This document shows, in pieces, positions 62,543-64,000 of a stretch of 64,000 nucleotides of DNA. The stretch is from Polaromonas sp. (GTDB taxonomy: Bacteria > Pseudomonadota > Gammaproteobacteria > Burkholderiales > Burkholderiaceae_C): NCBI RefSeq assembly GCF_012927485.1, contig NZ_JABBPC010000020.1, positions 62,001-126,000 on the forward strand, given 5' to 3'. Each line of letters starts with the position of its first letter. The first letter of the stretch is position 1. Under the pieces are notes generated by a model. The model was not told where the DNA came from and made no database searches. It saw only the letters and a list, made by a program, of their open reading frames with translations. Made by a program: the position numbers and the translations under genes.

Positions 62543-63371
62543 GCCACATGCGCTGGGGCGCATGGCCGTGGTTTAGCGGCCCGCTTCCAGCGCCAGTGCG
62601 CACATTGGCCCCAGCCTCCAGCGCAACGCGCACAAAGGTGTGCGCTGCCCGCACGGCCTCCAATAAAGAAGACCCACGCGCGAGGTGCGCGGCAATCGCT
62701 GACGACAGGGTGCAGCCGGTGCCATGGGTATTGGCGCTGTGTATGCGCGGCGCGCGCAGCCAGTGCATTTCACCGTTTTGCATCACCAATAAATCGCTCA
62801 CCACTTCGCCCGACAAATGCCCCCCTTTCAGCAACACCGCCCGTGCGCCCATTGCCAGCAGCTCAAGCGCCGCAGCTTCCATTGCTCCCTCGCTAACCAA
62901 CGGCCTGCCAACCAGCAATGACGCCTCGTCCAGATTCGGGGTGACCACGTCGGCGCGCTGAAACAGCTCGCTGACCAACACCGCAATAGCCGGGTTGTCA
63001 ATCAGCACGGCGCCGCTCGTGGCCACCATCACCGGGTCCAGTACTACTTTTTTAAGTCTATGGCGATCAATTGCTTGCGTCACAGTCCGCACAATATCGG
63101 AGGAATGCAGCATACCGATCTTCACAGCATCCACACCAATGTCTTCGACCACTGCATCAATCTGGTCGCGCAGCATCGCAGGGGGAACGCCGTGAATCGC
63201 CCGAACGCCCTGGGTGTTTTGCGCGGTCAAGGCGGTGATGGCCGTCATGCCATAGCAGCCGAGCGCCGCGAAGGTTTTCAGATCTGCTTGAATGCCCGCG
63301 CCGCCGCCACTGTCGGATCCGGCGATGGAAAGCACGCGCGAATATTCAAACTCAAAGGCTTTGTCCGTCAT
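62526..63371 (-). CDS. thiD: Hydroxymethylpyrimidine/phosphomethylpyrimidine kinase ThiD
   Basis: A 281-residue ribokinase-like kinase. SIAGSDSGGGAGIQADLKTF is the N-terminal substrate motif, DPVMVATSG lies in the middle, and NTHGTGCTLSSAIAA holds the catalytic aspartate region and anion hole. It phosphorylates HMP and HMP-phosphate for thiamin synthesis. The ATG overlaps the thiE stop (TGATG), so the two are coupled. It converges on and overlaps the HMP permease gene by 17 bp. Confidence 0.95.
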   Translation of the reverse strand: MTDKAFEFEYSRVLSIAGSDSGGGAGIQADLKTFAALGCYGMTAITALTAQNTQGVRAIHGVPPAMLRDQIDAVVEDIGVDAVKIGMLHSSDIVRTVTQAIDRHRLKKVVLDPVMVATSGAVLIDNPAIAVLVSELFQRADVVTPNLDEASLLVGRPLVSEGAMEAAALELLAMGARAVLLKGGHLSGEVVSDLLVMQNGEMHWLRAPRIHSANTHGTGCTLSSAIAAHLARGSSLLEAVRAAHTFVRVALEAGANVRTGAGSGPLNHGHAPQRMWLKPLR

Positions 63372-64000
63372 CACCTAAGTCCCCGCGTTTTTAACTCGGC
63401 ATCACACAATGATCTGAGTTCGGCGGCGGCCGTGCCCGGGTCATCCGCAGCACACAAGGCGCTCACCACGGCAAGGCCGTCGGCCCCGGCACGCAGCACA
63501 TCACTGGCGTTTCCCGCGTGAATGCCGCCGATGGCAACCAAGGGCAAACGGGTGGCGGCCCGCACCGCGATAAGCCCTTGAAGGCCCCAGAAGTTTTTGG
63601 TATCGGTCTTGGTCGGCGTGGCAAAGACAGGGCTCACGCCGAGGTAATCCAGCGGCAACCCGGCGCTTTGCGCCACATCGTCCATGGTTTCGACAGACCA
63701 GCCGATAAAGACCTCAGGCGGCAGCAGCCTGCGCGCCTGATCGACCGGCAAGTCGCGCTGACCCAGATGCACGCCTTCCGCACCGCAGGCCAGGGCCACG
63801 TCAATACGGTCGTTGATTACAAGTGGCACACGGTGCGGCGCCAGCAGTTTTTTCAGCATCAGGGCTTGCTCTACAAACTCTCGGGTGCCCAGGTGCTTTT
63901 CGCGCAACTGCACGCAGCTGACTCCACCCTGTACTGCGGCATCGACTAGGTCGACCAGCGATCGACCACGCATCAGCGACTGGTCTGTGACCAGATACAA
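63371..64000 (-). CDS. thiE: Thiamin-phosphate synthase ThiE, 5' end cut by window
   Basis: A TIM-barrel enzyme of which 209 residues are visible. The frame is open to the window edge, so a few N-terminal residues are missing. VTDQSLMRGRS, VQLREKHLG, VINDRIDVALACGAEGVHLGQ and YLGVSPVFATPTKTD are the conserved blocks. It joins HMP-diphosphate and the thiazole phosphate to make thiamin phosphate. The stop overlaps the thiD start. Together with thiD and the permease it forms a thiamin supply locus. Confidence 0.94.
   Translation of the reverse strand: MYLVTDQSLMRGRSLVDLVDAAVQGGVSCVQLREKHLGTREFVEQALMLKKLLAPHRVPLVINDRIDVALACGAEGVHLGQRDLPVDQARRLLPPEVFIGWSVETMDDVAQSAGLPLDYLGVSPVFATPTKTDTKNFWGLQGLIAVRAATRLPLVAIGGIHAGNASDVLRAGADGLAVVSALCAADDPGTAAAELRSLCDAELKTRGLR

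Overview
The window reads as a gene-dense chromosomal segment of a betaproteobacterium, most likely a Burkholderiales member of the Comamonadaceae type (Rhodoferax/Polaromonas-like). Reasons: the cysI-DUF934-cysH-cysD-cysN order, the phaC-phaA-phaB polyhydroxybutyrate locus, a TrxB-like ferredoxin-NADP reductase beside fdxA, and short dispersed repeats of the type (CTACTGATTyAATAGCwGC) in several gaps. The assignment is inference. No rRNA, tRNA, CRISPR array or transposase was seen.

Region 1 (1-12375): the downstream half of an aryl polyene / xanthomonadin-like pigment cluster. A tightly overlapping plus-strand operon encodes an acyl/aryl-activating ligase (partial), two hot-dog dehydratases, an LpxL-like acyltransferase, a LolA-like carrier, an MMPL exporter, a NodB-type deacetylase, a PAP2 phosphatase, a ketosynthase, a chain-length-factor-like ketosynthase and a ketoreductase. 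It converges on a minus-strand trio: GT2 glycosyltransferase, PlsC-like acyltransferase, and a flavoprotein with the WxWxIP halogenase motif.

Region 2 (12376-18767): a looser region with a GAF protein, a divergent SLC11/NRAMP transporter behind a long structured leader (strong sigma70-type promoter, small ribosome-binding-site-equipped upstream ORF, large hairpin), a coupled pair of small unknown genes, and a winged-helix protein.

Region 3 (18768-24902): a redox/metal-flavoured accessory island. It holds a secreted Lys-Cys-repeat peptide with an unknown partner, a c-type cytochrome, a periplasmic thioredoxin, CcdA, a secreted protein of unknown role, a DUF2892 membrane protein, an ECF sigma factor, a GDCCVxC protein, a truncated NrtS-like fragment, an AraC regulator and an AhpD-like protein behind a perfect 16-bp inverted repeat.

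Region 4 (25252-39378): mutS, an Anbu-type proteasome relative, a hydrolase, uppP, DUF924 and DUF3455 proteins, the PHB genes, pgeF, maiA and an NADP-dependent reductase.

Region 5 (39769-60942): sulfur supply and thiol redox. A 1-Cys peroxiredoxin precedes sbp-cysT-cysW-cysA-dsbB; then come trxC, a DEAD-box helicase, small conserved proteins, yggX, mnmC, an amino-acid-type binding protein, a TauE-family permease and the cysI-DUF934-cysH-cysD-cysN assimilation operon, followed by fdxA and a ferredoxin-NADP reductase that could supply electrons. Together these import sulfate, activate it to APS, and reduce it to sulfite and sulfide.

Region 6 (60943-64000): thiamin. A TPP riboswitch precedes a CytX-like hydroxymethylpyrimidine permease, which converges on thiE-thiD.
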